Below are positions 1-7,927 of a DNA stretch of 12,392 bases, piece after piece. The stretch spans positions 1 to 12,392 of the forward strand of contig MAXM01000033.1 of assembly GCA_001751015.1 (NCBI GenBank). The letters are read 5' to 3'. The notes beneath the pieces were generated by a model. The model was given only the letters and a program-made list of their open reading frames with translations, did no database searches and was not told where the DNA came from. Origin of the DNA: Desulfobacterales bacterium C00003106. GTDB taxonomy: Bacteria > Desulfobacterota > Desulfobacteria > Desulfobacterales > C00003106. Position numbers and translations under genes: made by a program. The number at the start of each line of letters is the position of its first letter. Position 1 is the stretch's first letter.

Positions 1-229
1 GAAATATCCGATCGTTTTGATGTGGATATTTTTACCCAACCTTTCAAAGGCAATGCAGTGGCTGGGAGTCATTTATACAAGACGTTTTACAAACCGGAAG
101 ATATCAGAATTGTTCGGTCTGTCTTATTCCTCCGTTAGCAGACGAGTTGGTATTTTCAGAGAAAAACTTCGTGTCGATAAAGCCTTTAAAAAGAAATATG
201 ACGGCATAAGTATGCTAATCAAGATGTGA
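1..229 (+). CDS. C-terminal part of a REP-associated (RAYT/IS200-like) transposase, cut by window edge
   Basis: The frame is open from the left edge to the TGA at 227-229. The readable C-terminal part contains NRKISELFGLSYSSVSRRV followed by a basic helix and ends in SMLIKM. This pattern (a DnaA-like helix-turn-helix with a YSSVSRR recognition helix) is what I know from the C-terminal tail of REP-associated tyrosine transposases, the single-copy Y1/HUH enzymes that act on REP palindromes. The catalytic HUH and Tyr region would lie left of the window, so I cannot say whether the gene is intact. The first ~25 residues fit the family less well, and a frameshift or decay there is possible. A hairpin with a T-run follows about 110 bp downstream. 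The family assignment is from motif memory; the alternative is an unrelated HTH protein. Confidence 0.6.
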   Translation, partial: KYPIVLMWIFLPNLSKAMQWLGVIYTRRFTNRKISELFGLSYSSVSRRVGIFREKLRVDKAFKKKYDGISMLIKM

Positions 230-337
230 CACCGCTCTTTGATAGCCACGTTTCCAACCATTTACCCATGCCGTTCGGGCCTTCGCGTCCATCTAACTGG
301 CCTTGGGACTTGCCTTGAGTTCCATAATTGGAAATTG

Positions 338-363
338 TAGGCTCACCCTTAAGCCTAGTTTTT
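338..363 (+). terminator. Terminator-like hairpin (or REP-like palindrome) after the transposase fragment
   Basis: A perfect 6-bp stem, TAGGCT (338-343) and AGCCTA (352-357), encloses an 8-nt loop and is followed by a G and five T (359-363) on the plus strand. This is the form of an intrinsic terminator for the plus-strand transposase gene ending at 229. The stem is preceded by G337, so it begins with GTAG. That tetranucleotide plus hairpin is also the classical layout of REP sequences, which lie beside RAYT genes. On the minus strand there is no T-run after the stem, so it is a poor terminator for the gene ending at 416. Confidence 0.45.
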
Positions 364-415
364 CGAGGCACAAACACAAAAATATCTCGTAGGGGTGGGA
401 AGGTTGAACGTGAAA

Positions 416-1258
416 TCATTCCCGGTATTGAAATCTGATCCTTTCGATCGTTTTCATGTCCGGTTGGAAAGGAAAAGACAAAACAGGATATGTCTCATCT
501 ATTTCCAGATGGGTAAACGGGGTCTCTTTGACGTTTTCGTTGTAGGTAATTACTGCAAGCTTCTCAAGATTGACAGCGTCCTCGATATTGTAGGCAAGCA
601 GTGTCTCAAGCGCTTTCCTGTTGCCGTTTTTTTCAAAATCGTGCCACAAGAGCACCGCCATATATCCATCAACGCCGTTCAGTTCGCCTCTTGATATTCC
701 GAGTTGCCGCTCACACGCCTTTAACCCACCTGAATATCCGAGGTTTTTCAACAGATACCTCAGATCTATCTGAACGTGCGGAAGCCTTATCCCGAACTCC
801 TGTTCGATGAAGGGAATATCAAAGGTTTTCCCATTATAGGTGACCAGAACGTCATAGTCGAAGATATCACGCTTGAACTCGGCAAGATTATCGCCGCGGA
901 CATAGCATCGAATTCCGCTTTTGTCGAGAACGGCAATCGTAGTGATGTATGTGCCATACTCATTCATGAATCCGGTTGTCTCTATATCAAGGAAGGCTGT
1001 CTTGTCCCGGAAATGAGGGAATATCCGCCACAGATGCCGGTGTGACAAGCTGGAGGCAAAAAAAGACGGATTGCCATCCGCAATGCTCTGCTTTGAAGCA
1101 AGGACGTGATCGACCATCAAATCATACCGTTTGGACGCAACCATTTTTCCGGCCCGGTCTTCCAACAGATCGTCCCACGTGCTGATCCCTGCTTCCCACA
1201 GGCTCCTCTCGCTGACAACGCCAATTTTCGGAATATGCAGAAAGGTATTTTCGAGCAT
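416..1258 (-). CDS. YprB-like DEDD exonuclease (ribonuclease H-fold) protein
   Basis: This is a 280-residue protein with an RNase H-like exonuclease domain of the YprB type. The N-terminus, HIPKIGVVSERSLWEAGI (residues 8-25), resembles a helix-hairpin-helix-like start common to this family. The acidic catalytic set is visible: D91 and E93 in FLDIETTG, D147 in YNGKTFD, D165 in IDLRYL and Y223/D227 in YNIEDAVNL, the spacing expected for DEDD-type 3'-5' exonucleases. The substrate (RNA or DNA) cannot be told from sequence. The ATG at 1258 is chosen because MLENTFLHIP matches the usual family start. The frame stays open further upstream, to 1588, but that part is compositionally unlike a protein and runs into the divergent protease gene. 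The Shine-Dalgarno is weak. The gene is divergent from the Lon-like gene, with about 200 bp between them. Confidence 0.85.
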   Translation of the reverse strand: MLENTFLHIPKIGVVSERSLWEAGISTWDDLLEDRAGKMVASKRYDLMVDHVLASKQSIADGNPSFFASSLSHRHLWRIFPHFRDKTAFLDIETTGFMNEYGTYITTIAVLDKSGIRCYVRGDNLAEFKRDIFDYDVLVTYNGKTFDIPFIEQEFGIRLPHVQIDLRYLLKNLGYSGGLKACERQLGISRGELNGVDGYMAVLLWHDFEKNGNRKALETLLAYNIEDAVNLEKLAVITYNENVKETPFTHLEIDETYPVLSFPFQPDMKTIERIRFQYRE

Positions 1259-1396
1259 GGTAGATTCAATATACCCGGTTGATCTTTTTGACGGAAACCG
1301 CAAACTTTTCGCCAAACGCTTACCACAATGCACATTCTCTGACAAGCCCCGCGCAAAAAAAAGGACGGCTCCCCGGAAGGAAAGTTGAAAAAGGTT

Positions 1397-1423
1397 TTGA
1401 CACCACGCTAATTGATTTATAAT
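1397..1423 (+). promoter_or_regulatory. Sigma70-type promoter for the Lon-like protease gene
   Basis: A perfect TTGACA (1397-1402) and a perfect TATAAT (1418-1423) are separated by 15 bp, upstream of the ATG at 1461. The spacer is shorter than the usual 16-18 bp, which may weaken the promoter or make it depend on an activator. No sigma32-like heat-shock promoter was recognised. Confidence 0.55.
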
Positions 1424-1460
1424 TATACCCTGAAACAGACACAATATTCGAGGGATAAAG

Positions 1461-3860
1461 ATGAAAAAACCTGTTGGGGTGAAGGCTGCAAATCTGCGAA
1501 AATGTATTAACGCAAGGGAGCTTGAGTTCAAGACAACTGAAGATCTTCCCCTGATGAAAAACGGCGTAATGGGACAGGAACGGGCCATACGCTCTATTAC
1601 ATTCGGGATGAGGATGAAGGGATCAGGCTACAATATCTACGTGGCCGGTCCTCCGAATACCGGGTCATCGTATCTTGCCCGCACGTTTATCGAAAAAGAG
1701 GCGCAAAAGGACGAAACGCCTCCGGACTGGTGTTACGTCTATGATTTCGCAGATCCGGATCAACCCAAGGCGCTGAGGCTCTTTCCCGGACAGGCCAGGG
1801 TCTTTAAAAAAGATATGGATGAACTGATCTCTTCGGTTCGGCGGGCAATATCCGGCGTTTTTGAGAGTGATGGTTACCGGAAAAGACGTGAAAGGGTTAT
1901 TATGGCGTATGGAAAAAAACGCCGCGTAAGAATCGATGAACTAAACAAGATAGTCAAGGAAAAGGGATTCCTCCTCAATATTGACGAGGTGGAAATGATG
2001 GTGGTTCCCGCCGAAGACGGAAAGCCTCTGAACGAAGAGCAACTCATGGCCATGTCGGAACAAGAAAGAGATCGCCTCCGTGCGGTGAGTGATTGCCTCC
2101 AGATCGAGCTTAACAACGCCAACAGGGATTTCCTGAAATTCGAACGGGGATTGAATGAAGAACTCAAGAATCTGGACAAAGAGGTCGCTCTTTATGCCGT
2201 GGAGGGCCGTTTTTCCGACCTGTGTGAAAAATACAAGAACCAGCCCGGAATTATTGCATACGTACGAGATGAGGTAAAAGCGGACTGCCTCAAAAACATC
2301 GAGGACTTCAAGAAAAAGCCGCACCGCGTGCCTGTGGATTCACCGGACGGGGAGGTCCCGGTTGAACTGGTCCAGGAGGCTTCGTCCGTGCGTTATGACG
2401 TGAATATTCTCATCGACAATGCCGGTCGTTGTGGCGCGCCGGTGGTTTATGAAACCAACCCGACCTATACCAACCTTTTCGGAAAGATCGAGAAAAAGGC
2501 CCGCTACGGAATGCTCTTTACGGATTTTACCATGATCCGTGCAGGGGCGCTCCACCGGGCAAACGGGGGGTACCTGATCTTGAAGGCCCCTGACCTCCTG
2601 AAATGGGAACTCGCCTGGGAAGCCCTCAAACGCGCGATACGGACCAAAGAGATCAAGATTGAAGATTTTGGAGAGGTCGTCGGTCTTGTTACGACTACGA
2701 CGGTAAGACCGCTGCCGATTCCCTTGAATATCAAGGTGATTCTCGTGGGCGGACCCTACCTTTACCAGCTCCTCTACTTCTACGACGACAATTTTGCAAA
2801 GATGTTCAAGGCAAAGGCGCACCTTGATACGGTGATCGACAATACCTCCGAAAATATGACGGAATACGTCCGGTGTATCGGAGACATCTGCCGGCGGGAA
2901 AACCTGAGACACTTTGACGGGACAGGGGTGGCCAAGCTTTTGGAATATGCCATGGAGTTGGCGGGGGACAAGGAAAAACTGACGCTTCGACTCGGCAACT
3001 TGACAGGAATCATGAAAGAAGCCGATTATTGGGCTTTGCAGACAAATGCCCGTTTTGTGAGGGGCAAAGATGTGGAACAGGCAATCACGGAAAAGGATCA
3101 ACGATCGAATCTCTATGAAGAAAGGACACAGGAACTCATTGCAAGGGGAGTCCTGCGCGTGGAGACCGATGGGATGCGTGTCGGAGAAATCAACGGGCTT
3201 ACCATCATCAATATCGGCGATTACACCTTCGGAAAACCGGCCAGGATAACCGCGAACGTGTCTCATGGCAAAGACGGTATCGTCACTATTGACCGGGAAT
3301 CCGATATGAGTGGGGAGATACATACCAAAGGCGTGATGATACTGACAGGATACCTCAGGGAATGTTTTGCGCAGAAACGTCCGCTCACCCTCTCGGCCAG
3401 TCTCTGCTTTGAGCAGAGTTATGACATCATAGATGGAGACAGCGCGTCTGCGGCGGAACTCTTTGTGCTTCTTTCGTCTATTGCCGGTGTTCCCATTTCT
3501 CAAGGGATCGCTGTTACCGGAGCTGTAAGCCAGAAAGGTGAAATACTCCCGATAGGCGGAGTCAACGAGAAAATAAAGGGGTTCTTCGACGTATGTAAAG
3601 AAAAGGGATTCACCGGCAAACAGGGGGTTATCATCCCCAAACCGAATGTCAGGAATCTGATGCTGGCAAACGAGATTGTCCGAACAGTAAAAAAGAAACA
3701 ATTCCACGTATGGGCAATAGAAACAGTTGAGCAGGGAATCGAGATAATGAGCGGGTTGAAGGCCGGGAGGCGGCGCAAAGACTACACATATACTCCTGGG
3801 TCTTTTCTTGCAAAGGTCGCGGAACGTCTGGGCAAACTGGCCGGGAAGAAAAAAGCGTAA
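1461..3860 (+). CDS. Lon-family (S16) ATP-dependent protease, AAA_32 type, with degenerate P-loop
   Basis: The 799-residue protein joins an N-terminal AAA_32-like ATPase region to a C-terminal Lon protease domain, as in the LonB/YcbZ-like group of cytoplasmic proteases. The nucleotide-binding loop at 63-70 reads GPPNTGSS, without the Walker A lysine. A coiled insertion covers about 110-280, and LHRANGGYLIL (364-374) is the family's conserved segment in the Walker B area, here without an obvious DE pair. The protease domain shows the Ser-Lys dyad: S661 in DGDSASAAE and K704 in PIGGVNEKIKG. The start is supported by GAGGG (1450-1454) six bases before the ATG and by a promoter at 1397-1423. Members of the AAA_32 family are known to have lost P-loop residues, so ATP hydrolysis may be lost here while proteolysis is kept. 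The gene stops 8 bp before the convergent gene's stop. Confidence 0.9.
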   Translation: MKKPVGVKAANLRKCINARELEFKTTEDLPLMKNGVMGQERAIRSITFGMRMKGSGYNIYVAGPPNTGSSYLARTFIEKEAQKDETPPDWCYVYDFADPDQPKALRLFPGQARVFKKDMDELISSVRRAISGVFESDGYRKRRERVIMAYGKKRRVRIDELNKIVKEKGFLLNIDEVEMMVVPAEDGKPLNEEQLMAMSEQERDRLRAVSDCLQIELNNANRDFLKFERGLNEELKNLDKEVALYAVEGRFSDLCEKYKNQPGIIAYVRDEVKADCLKNIEDFKKKPHRVPVDSPDGEVPVELVQEASSVRYDVNILIDNAGRCGAPVVYETNPTYTNLFGKIEKKARYGMLFTDFTMIRAGALHRANGGYLILKAPDLLKWELAWEALKRAIRTKEIKIEDFGEVVGLVTTTTVRPLPIPLNIKVILVGGPYLYQLLYFYDDNFAKMFKAKAHLDTVIDNTSENMTEYVRCIGDICRRENLRHFDGTGVAKLLEYAMELAGDKEKLTLRLGNLTGIMKEADYWALQTNARFVRGKDVEQAITEKDQRSNLYEERTQELIARGVLRVETDGMRVGEINGLTIINIGDYTFGKPARITANVSHGKDGIVTIDRESDMSGEIHTKGVMILTGYLRECFAQKRPLTLSASLCFEQSYDIIDGDSASAAELFVLLSSIAGVPISQGIAVTGAVSQKGEILPIGGVNEKIKGFFDVCKEKGFTGKQGVIIPKPNVRNLMLANEIVRTVKKKQFHVWAIETVEQGIEIMSGLKAGRRRKDYTYTPGSFLAKVAERLGKLAGKKKA

Positions 3861-3868
3861 CGGTTAAA

Positions 3869-5872
3869 TTAATTGCACAGATAATCCGAGGCGTCCCTGT
3901 TCCCCCTTGCTGCAGCTTGCCTGAAGGCCTCCCCGGCCTTCTCTTTTTCGCCGGACAAGAGGTAGACCCTCCCCTTGCCGTAAAGATACAACCCTTTCCG
4001 GGAACCGAATTCAAGGGCTCTGTCAATGGAAGATACGGCCTTCTCGTACTCTCCTATCTCTCCATAAGAGACGCCCTGTAAAAAATAGGCGTCGCCATCG
4101 TCCGGATCAAGTTCGATGGCCTTCTTGAAATACCTGATGGCTCCCCTGTCGTTTCCGTATGTCGCGCAAAGGGCGCCTTTCTCTATCCAATAATCTGCGT
4201 CTTTTTCCGGAATGGCCACCTCAACATCCACCTGCTTTTCTTCCTCTGCGCACCGCGGCTTCGGAGCCATTGTTTCCGTTGCTGTCTCAACAATAGACGG
4301 GCTCTTACAGGCTTCTGCCGCCTGATTGAAGAAACTTGTCAATGCCTTGAGATCCCGGATCGCCATCGACCAGGTCACTGTTGCTTTGCCATGGTTGAGG
4401 TCGAAGATAGTAATCGCCCTGTCCATCTGTGGTAACGGCCGGCAGCCGGAGAACTCCGGCATGACCTGAACAACGGAGTTTATGTATTGAGCCGGATCGA
4501 TATCCATGGTCATCATCGGTCCCTTTGCCGGACCCTGCTTCAATTTCTTCGCGATATTGATCAGTTTGGCGATCTCCCTGTCATTAGACGCCATGAGCAA
4601 CAGTCTCCCTACGGTAGTCATGCGCATCTTCGTCATCATGAAGGCTCTCATGTTCGCGGATTCCGGCATGCCGTTCGGCATGGAGGCAACTGGGAACCGG
4701 CTCTTGATTCCCATGACCCTGAAGCCATCTACCTTGCTGTCAGGCGTCCTGACATAGATTGGTTCTGTCTTTTGACCGGTCTCCCTTTCGATTATGCCTG
4801 CGACATTCCTGCCGCTGCTTACCATACAGGAAATGAGATCTTTCTCCAGGATGTCCGGCACAGGCTCTTTGAGGACACTGATCGCTTCCATTTTCATACC
4901 CTCTTTGTCAAATGAGATACCATATACTGCTTCGCCTGTGAAATGGCGGGACATCGCAGCCATCTCCGGAAAATCGATCCCCATCGTTTCATAGATCTTG
5001 CCAAAAGAAGCCCCCATCAGATCCATTACCTTGCTCACATCGTATGCGTTCATTCTCAAATTGATCTGGCGCTCGGGCCTGTAGGCATGAAGAAAGGACG
5101 TCTTGTCAACAGACCGCACAAATGTATCGGCGAGCTCTGTTCCGTCAGCGGCCGTTGCTTCAAAAGAGAAAATAAGCCTTTTGTCAATGAAATCGAGCCC
5201 GAATTGGAGTTCATATAGCTGGTCAGCCATCTTCAGGAGATTTGAAAGCATCTCCTCTATGTCCTGAGGTGGTGGACCACCTTCCAACGTCTCCCGGGGT
5301 AATTCCCCCAGCCTGTTGATCCCTTTTTTGATCTGTTCATCAGCCGCGTTCAGCAACCTTCCTGCAGCAAGCTCCACAGAAAACATGGCCGTTGTCGTGG
5401 CCCTTGCGGCAGAAACCATAGCAGCCCTTGCGGCCCTTGGAAAATCGTTTTGGCCTGGAAGCAGGCCAAACAGATAATAGTCAGGACCTTTGATGGCTTG
5501 ATATGTTGACTGAAAGCCCTCGTTCGGATGTCTGAACGGAATCAGCGCAGCCGCCTCCAGCTGCCCGTCGACGAGATTGCCGGCAATAACAATCAATCGC
5601 GTAGGGTCGATCCAATCCGTGCCCTGGAGCATCCCCCTGAGCAGCAATGTGGGAGACCCCAATGGCTGTCCGGGTTCAGCGGCCGCAAAATCGTCAATAA
5701 TAGCAAGCGCCTTGTCAAGCCGGCTGATCTTTATGACTATGTCGAGGTCGGAGCCCCCCTTGTCCTTCATCTCCTTCATATTAGCTGCAAAGGAGAGACC
5801 GTACGCTCCAAGTACAACTACCAGCGCAAATAGCGTAATGAATGACATCAACCCAAGACTTTTTTCTTTCAT
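3869..5872 (-). CDS. Exported protein of unknown function with C-terminal TPR repeats
   Basis: This 667-residue protein has a signal peptide: a KEK start, a hydrophobic stretch at about 8-28, and a likely cleavage after SFA or SFAA near residues 29-30. It therefore acts in the periplasm or beyond. Residues about 40-530 form a domain I do not recognise, rich in alternating hydrophobic beta-type segments (for example LIVIAGNL, EAVYGISF). Then follow a low-complexity Pro/Glu/Thr linker (about 525-555) and three TPR units at about 558-591, 592-625 and 626-659. The ATG at 5872 is chosen because GGGAGG lies just upstream and the signal peptide starts there; the longer frame to 5956 has no such support. 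It lies 91 bp downstream of the DppC-type permease gene on the same strand, so cotranscription is possible. Confidence 0.8.
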   Translation of the reverse strand: MKEKSLGLMSFITLFALVVVLGAYGLSFAANMKEMKDKGGSDLDIVIKISRLDKALAIIDDFAAAEPGQPLGSPTLLLRGMLQGTDWIDPTRLIVIAGNLVDGQLEAAALIPFRHPNEGFQSTYQAIKGPDYYLFGLLPGQNDFPRAARAAMVSAARATTTAMFSVELAAGRLLNAADEQIKKGINRLGELPRETLEGGPPPQDIEEMLSNLLKMADQLYELQFGLDFIDKRLIFSFEATAADGTELADTFVRSVDKTSFLHAYRPERQINLRMNAYDVSKVMDLMGASFGKIYETMGIDFPEMAAMSRHFTGEAVYGISFDKEGMKMEAISVLKEPVPDILEKDLISCMVSSGRNVAGIIERETGQKTEPIYVRTPDSKVDGFRVMGIKSRFPVASMPNGMPESANMRAFMMTKMRMTTVGRLLLMASNDREIAKLINIAKKLKQGPAKGPMMTMDIDPAQYINSVVQVMPEFSGCRPLPQMDRAITIFDLNHGKATVTWSMAIRDLKALTSFFNQAAEACKSPSIVETATETMAPKPRCAEEEKQVDVEVAIPEKDADYWIEKGALCATYGNDRGAIRYFKKAIELDPDDGDAYFLQGVSYGEIGEYEKAVSSIDRALEFGSRKGLYLYGKGRVYLLSGEKEKAGEAFRQAAARGNRDASDYLCN

Positions 5873-5963
5873 TATTATTATCCTCCCAAAAAAATTGTTC
5901 GTTTTCTGAAAGTATCGGCAATAAAGATGGAAGCCTTGAAAATTTTTTACGTGCAAGGGGGAG

Positions 5964-6785
5964 TTAACGCAGCCTCGGGTCCATCGCGTCCCTGAGTCCT
6001 TCTCCGAATAGATTGAAAGAGAGAACCGTGATCAGGATGGCAATGCCTGGAAAAAGCGTGAGCCACCAGGCATCAAAGATATAGACCCTCCCGGAGGTCA
6101 GGATGTTTCCCCAGCTCGGAGCGGGCGGCTGGACCCCGAATCCGAGGAAGCTGAGTCCCGCCTCCACGAGAATCGCGGTGGCAACATCGAGTGTCGCCGC
6201 AACAAAGACAGGTGCAAGGGCATTGGGGAGTATATGGTAGAAAATAATCCGGCTGTCACGAGCGCCAAGGGCGCGGGCCGCGCGCACGAAATCCCTTTCT
6301 CTCAATGTGAGGAACTCCGCCCTGACAAAGCGTGCAGTACCCATCCAGCTCGTAATGCCGATGACCACCATGACATTCATGATATTGGGGCCAAGAAGCG
6401 CGATGACTGTAAGAATAAGGAAAAAGCTCGGGAAACACATCATCACATCCACAAATCTCATCAGGATGGTGTCCACCCACTTCCCATAATAGCCTGCCAT
6501 TGCGCCGACAAGAATGCCGATCACCAATGAAAGCCCCACCGCCACGAATCCAACCAAAAGGGATATCCTTGCGCCGTAAAGCATGCGGCTGAAGACATCT
6601 CTCCCCAACTGGTCGGTTCCCAGCAAATGACGCCAGGAAGGGGAGGTCAACTTTTCTGAAACCGATATGGCCCCCGGATCATACGGAGACAGAGCAGGCG
6701 CCAGAAAGGCGGTTACAAATACCACAAGAACACAAGCCCCGCCTGCAATCGCCAATCTGTTCTTTAAAAGATACCGCCAGAACAT
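5964..6785 (-). CDS. ABC transporter permease, DppC/OppC family
   Basis: A 273-residue inner-membrane permease of the peptide/nickel-type importer family. The N-terminal OppC-type segment (LLKNRLAIAGG..., first membrane helix about 11-32) leads into LLGTDQLGRDVFSRMLYGARISLLVG (54-79), a hallmark of DppC/OppC proteins. The EAA loop that contacts the ATPase is at about 157-188 (EFLTLRERDFVRAARALGA, then HILPN). The C-terminus ends in DAMDPRLR, typical of the family. It probably pairs with the DppB-type protein encoded 56 bp upstream. The ligand (peptide, nickel or other) cannot be inferred. GGAGAG lies about 12 bases before the ATG, somewhat far. No substrate-binding or ATPase gene is adjacent, so partners must be encoded elsewhere. 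Confidence 0.92.
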   Translation of the reverse strand: MFWRYLLKNRLAIAGGACVLVVFVTAFLAPALSPYDPGAISVSEKLTSPSWRHLLGTDQLGRDVFSRMLYGARISLLVGFVAVGLSLVIGILVGAMAGYYGKWVDTILMRFVDVMMCFPSFFLILTVIALLGPNIMNVMVVIGITSWMGTARFVRAEFLTLRERDFVRAARALGARDSRIIFYHILPNALAPVFVAATLDVATAILVEAGLSFLGFGVQPPAPSWGNILTSGRVYIFDAWWLTLFPGIAILITVLSFNLFGEGLRDAMDPRLR

Positions 6786-6841
6786 AGTTGCTACAGCTCT
6801 CCAATCCCGGTTTTTCCATACATGCCTCCCCCCAAGTCGGG

Positions 6842-7798
6842 TCAGTAACGGATTCTCGGGTCCACAACCCCGTACAACACATCAGCCAGCATGTTGCCGA
6901 TCAAGGTCAAGGCCGATGAAAGTGTAAGAATCGTCATTACTAACGAATAATCCCTTGACAGCACAGCCTGATAAGCAAGTCTTCCGATCCCGGGCCAGGC
7001 AAACACGGTTTCAATTATTACAGACCCGCTTATCAGACTCGGGACCAGGAAACCGAAGATGGTCACTATGGGAAGCAGTGCATTACGAAGGGCATGCCTG
7101 TAATAGACATCATCCTCTGAAATGCCTTTTGCGCGGGCCGTTCGAATGTAATCCTGCTGGATCACCTCAAGCATGCTCGAACGCATATAACGCGATATTG
7201 CTGCAATACCGCCTACCGCAAGGATTAGGGAAGGAAGCATGAGATGCCAGAGATGGTCAAGGATAAATGCGATCACTCCGCTCTCTTCCATCCCAAACGA
7301 CCGCATCCCGAGTATGGGGTGCCCGAAACACTTAACCGTTGCAAGTATTAGAAGATAGGCGAGCCAGAAACTCGGAATCGAAATCCCGAGATATGCCCCA
7401 AACGTGGTCAGATTATCAAACCACGAATATCTTCGAGTGGCCGAAAAGACTCCAAGCGGAATAGCCACGGAAAAAATGATCACCATGGCCACCACGTTAA
7501 GCAGAAGCGTAGCGGGTATCCTCTCGGCGATCTTTTCCAGCACGGGTTTGCCGTCTTTGAATGAGTGCAGCTCCCCTGTACAGAGCTTTTTTACCCAGAG
7601 TACGTATTGAACGACAATCGGCTTGTCCAGATCATAGTTCTTTTCCATCTGTTCAATGATCTTGGGAGAGGCCTTGGGGTTCAGAGTTAGACCGATCGGG
7701 CTTCCAGGGGCCAGGTGAATAATGAAAAATGAAATAAGGGTGATTCCGAAAAGAATGGGAATATTCTGAAGGAGCCGCCGAATCAGATACTTGATCAT
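6842..7798 (-). CDS. ABC transporter permease, DppB/OppB family
   Basis: A 318-residue permease beginning MIKYLIRRLLQNIPILFGIT with FFIIHLAPGSP (24-34), the standard DppB/OppB N-terminus. A periplasmic segment (about 35-95) is followed by membrane helices at about 97-120, 132-155, 188-205, 240-262 and 285-308. The EAA-type loop is at about 207-239 (SSMLEVIQQDYIRTARAKG, then ALRNALLP), and the C-terminus VVDPRIRY is typical. No Shine-Dalgarno is seen before the ATG at 7798, yet an in-frame stop ten codons upstream and the lack of other start codons fix it. Translation may depend on the upstream adk message. The 129-bp gap to adk holds a 10-bp inverted repeat. Confidence 0.92.
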   Translation of the reverse strand: MIKYLIRRLLQNIPILFGITLISFFIIHLAPGSPIGLTLNPKASPKIIEQMEKNYDLDKPIVVQYVLWVKKLCTGELHSFKDGKPVLEKIAERIPATLLLNVVAMVIIFSVAIPLGVFSATRRYSWFDNLTTFGAYLGISIPSFWLAYLLILATVKCFGHPILGMRSFGMEESGVIAFILDHLWHLMLPSLILAVGGIAAISRYMRSSMLEVIQQDYIRTARAKGISEDDVYYRHALRNALLPIVTIFGFLVPSLISGSVIIETVFAWPGIGRLAYQAVLSRDYSLVMTILTLSSALTLIGNMLADVLYGVVDPRIRY

Positions 7799-7861
7799 AG
7801 AGCAAGTGACCGGGTACGTAGATTTTCAGATGGTTAGGAAATAAATTCGTTGTCCCTTGTC

Positions 7862-7907
7862 TTGTCCATTGCCCGGGGCAAACAAGCCACCTGCGGACAA
7901 TGGACAA
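7862..7907. repeat. 10-bp inverted repeat between adk and the permease genes
   Basis: TTGTCCATTG (7862-7871) and its exact complement CAATGGACAA (7898-7907) are separated by 26 bp. The spacer itself begins a small GC-rich hairpin (TTGCC CGG GGCAA, 7869-7881). No T-run follows on either strand, so it is not a standard intrinsic terminator. It could be an operator, an mRNA processing or stabilising stem between adk and the downstream genes, or a small repeat. Confidence 0.5.
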
Positions 7908-7927
7908 AAGACCGCGAATGTTTTTGT

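Noticed and set aside
219..419. 66-codon minus-strand frame between the transposase tail and the YprB-like gene
   Set aside because: No recognised domain, no ribosome site, and it overlaps both the terminator-like hairpin and the neighbouring stop. Kept as non-coding.
1259..1588. N-terminal extension of the YprB-like frame
   Set aside because: The extra residues have no family match, and the extension overlaps the promoter and first codons of the divergent protease gene.
2340..3707. Long open frame on the minus strand (455 codons) inside the Lon-like gene
   Set aside because: It is antisense to a gene with clear family motifs, has no recognisable domain and no supported start.
3861..3868. 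Shared terminator between the convergent Lon-like and TPR-protein genes
   Set aside because: The gap is only 8 bp and I see no stem with a T-run at either gene end.
7862..7907. Intrinsic terminator after adk
   Set aside because: The stem is separated by 26 bp and no T-run follows on the minus strand.
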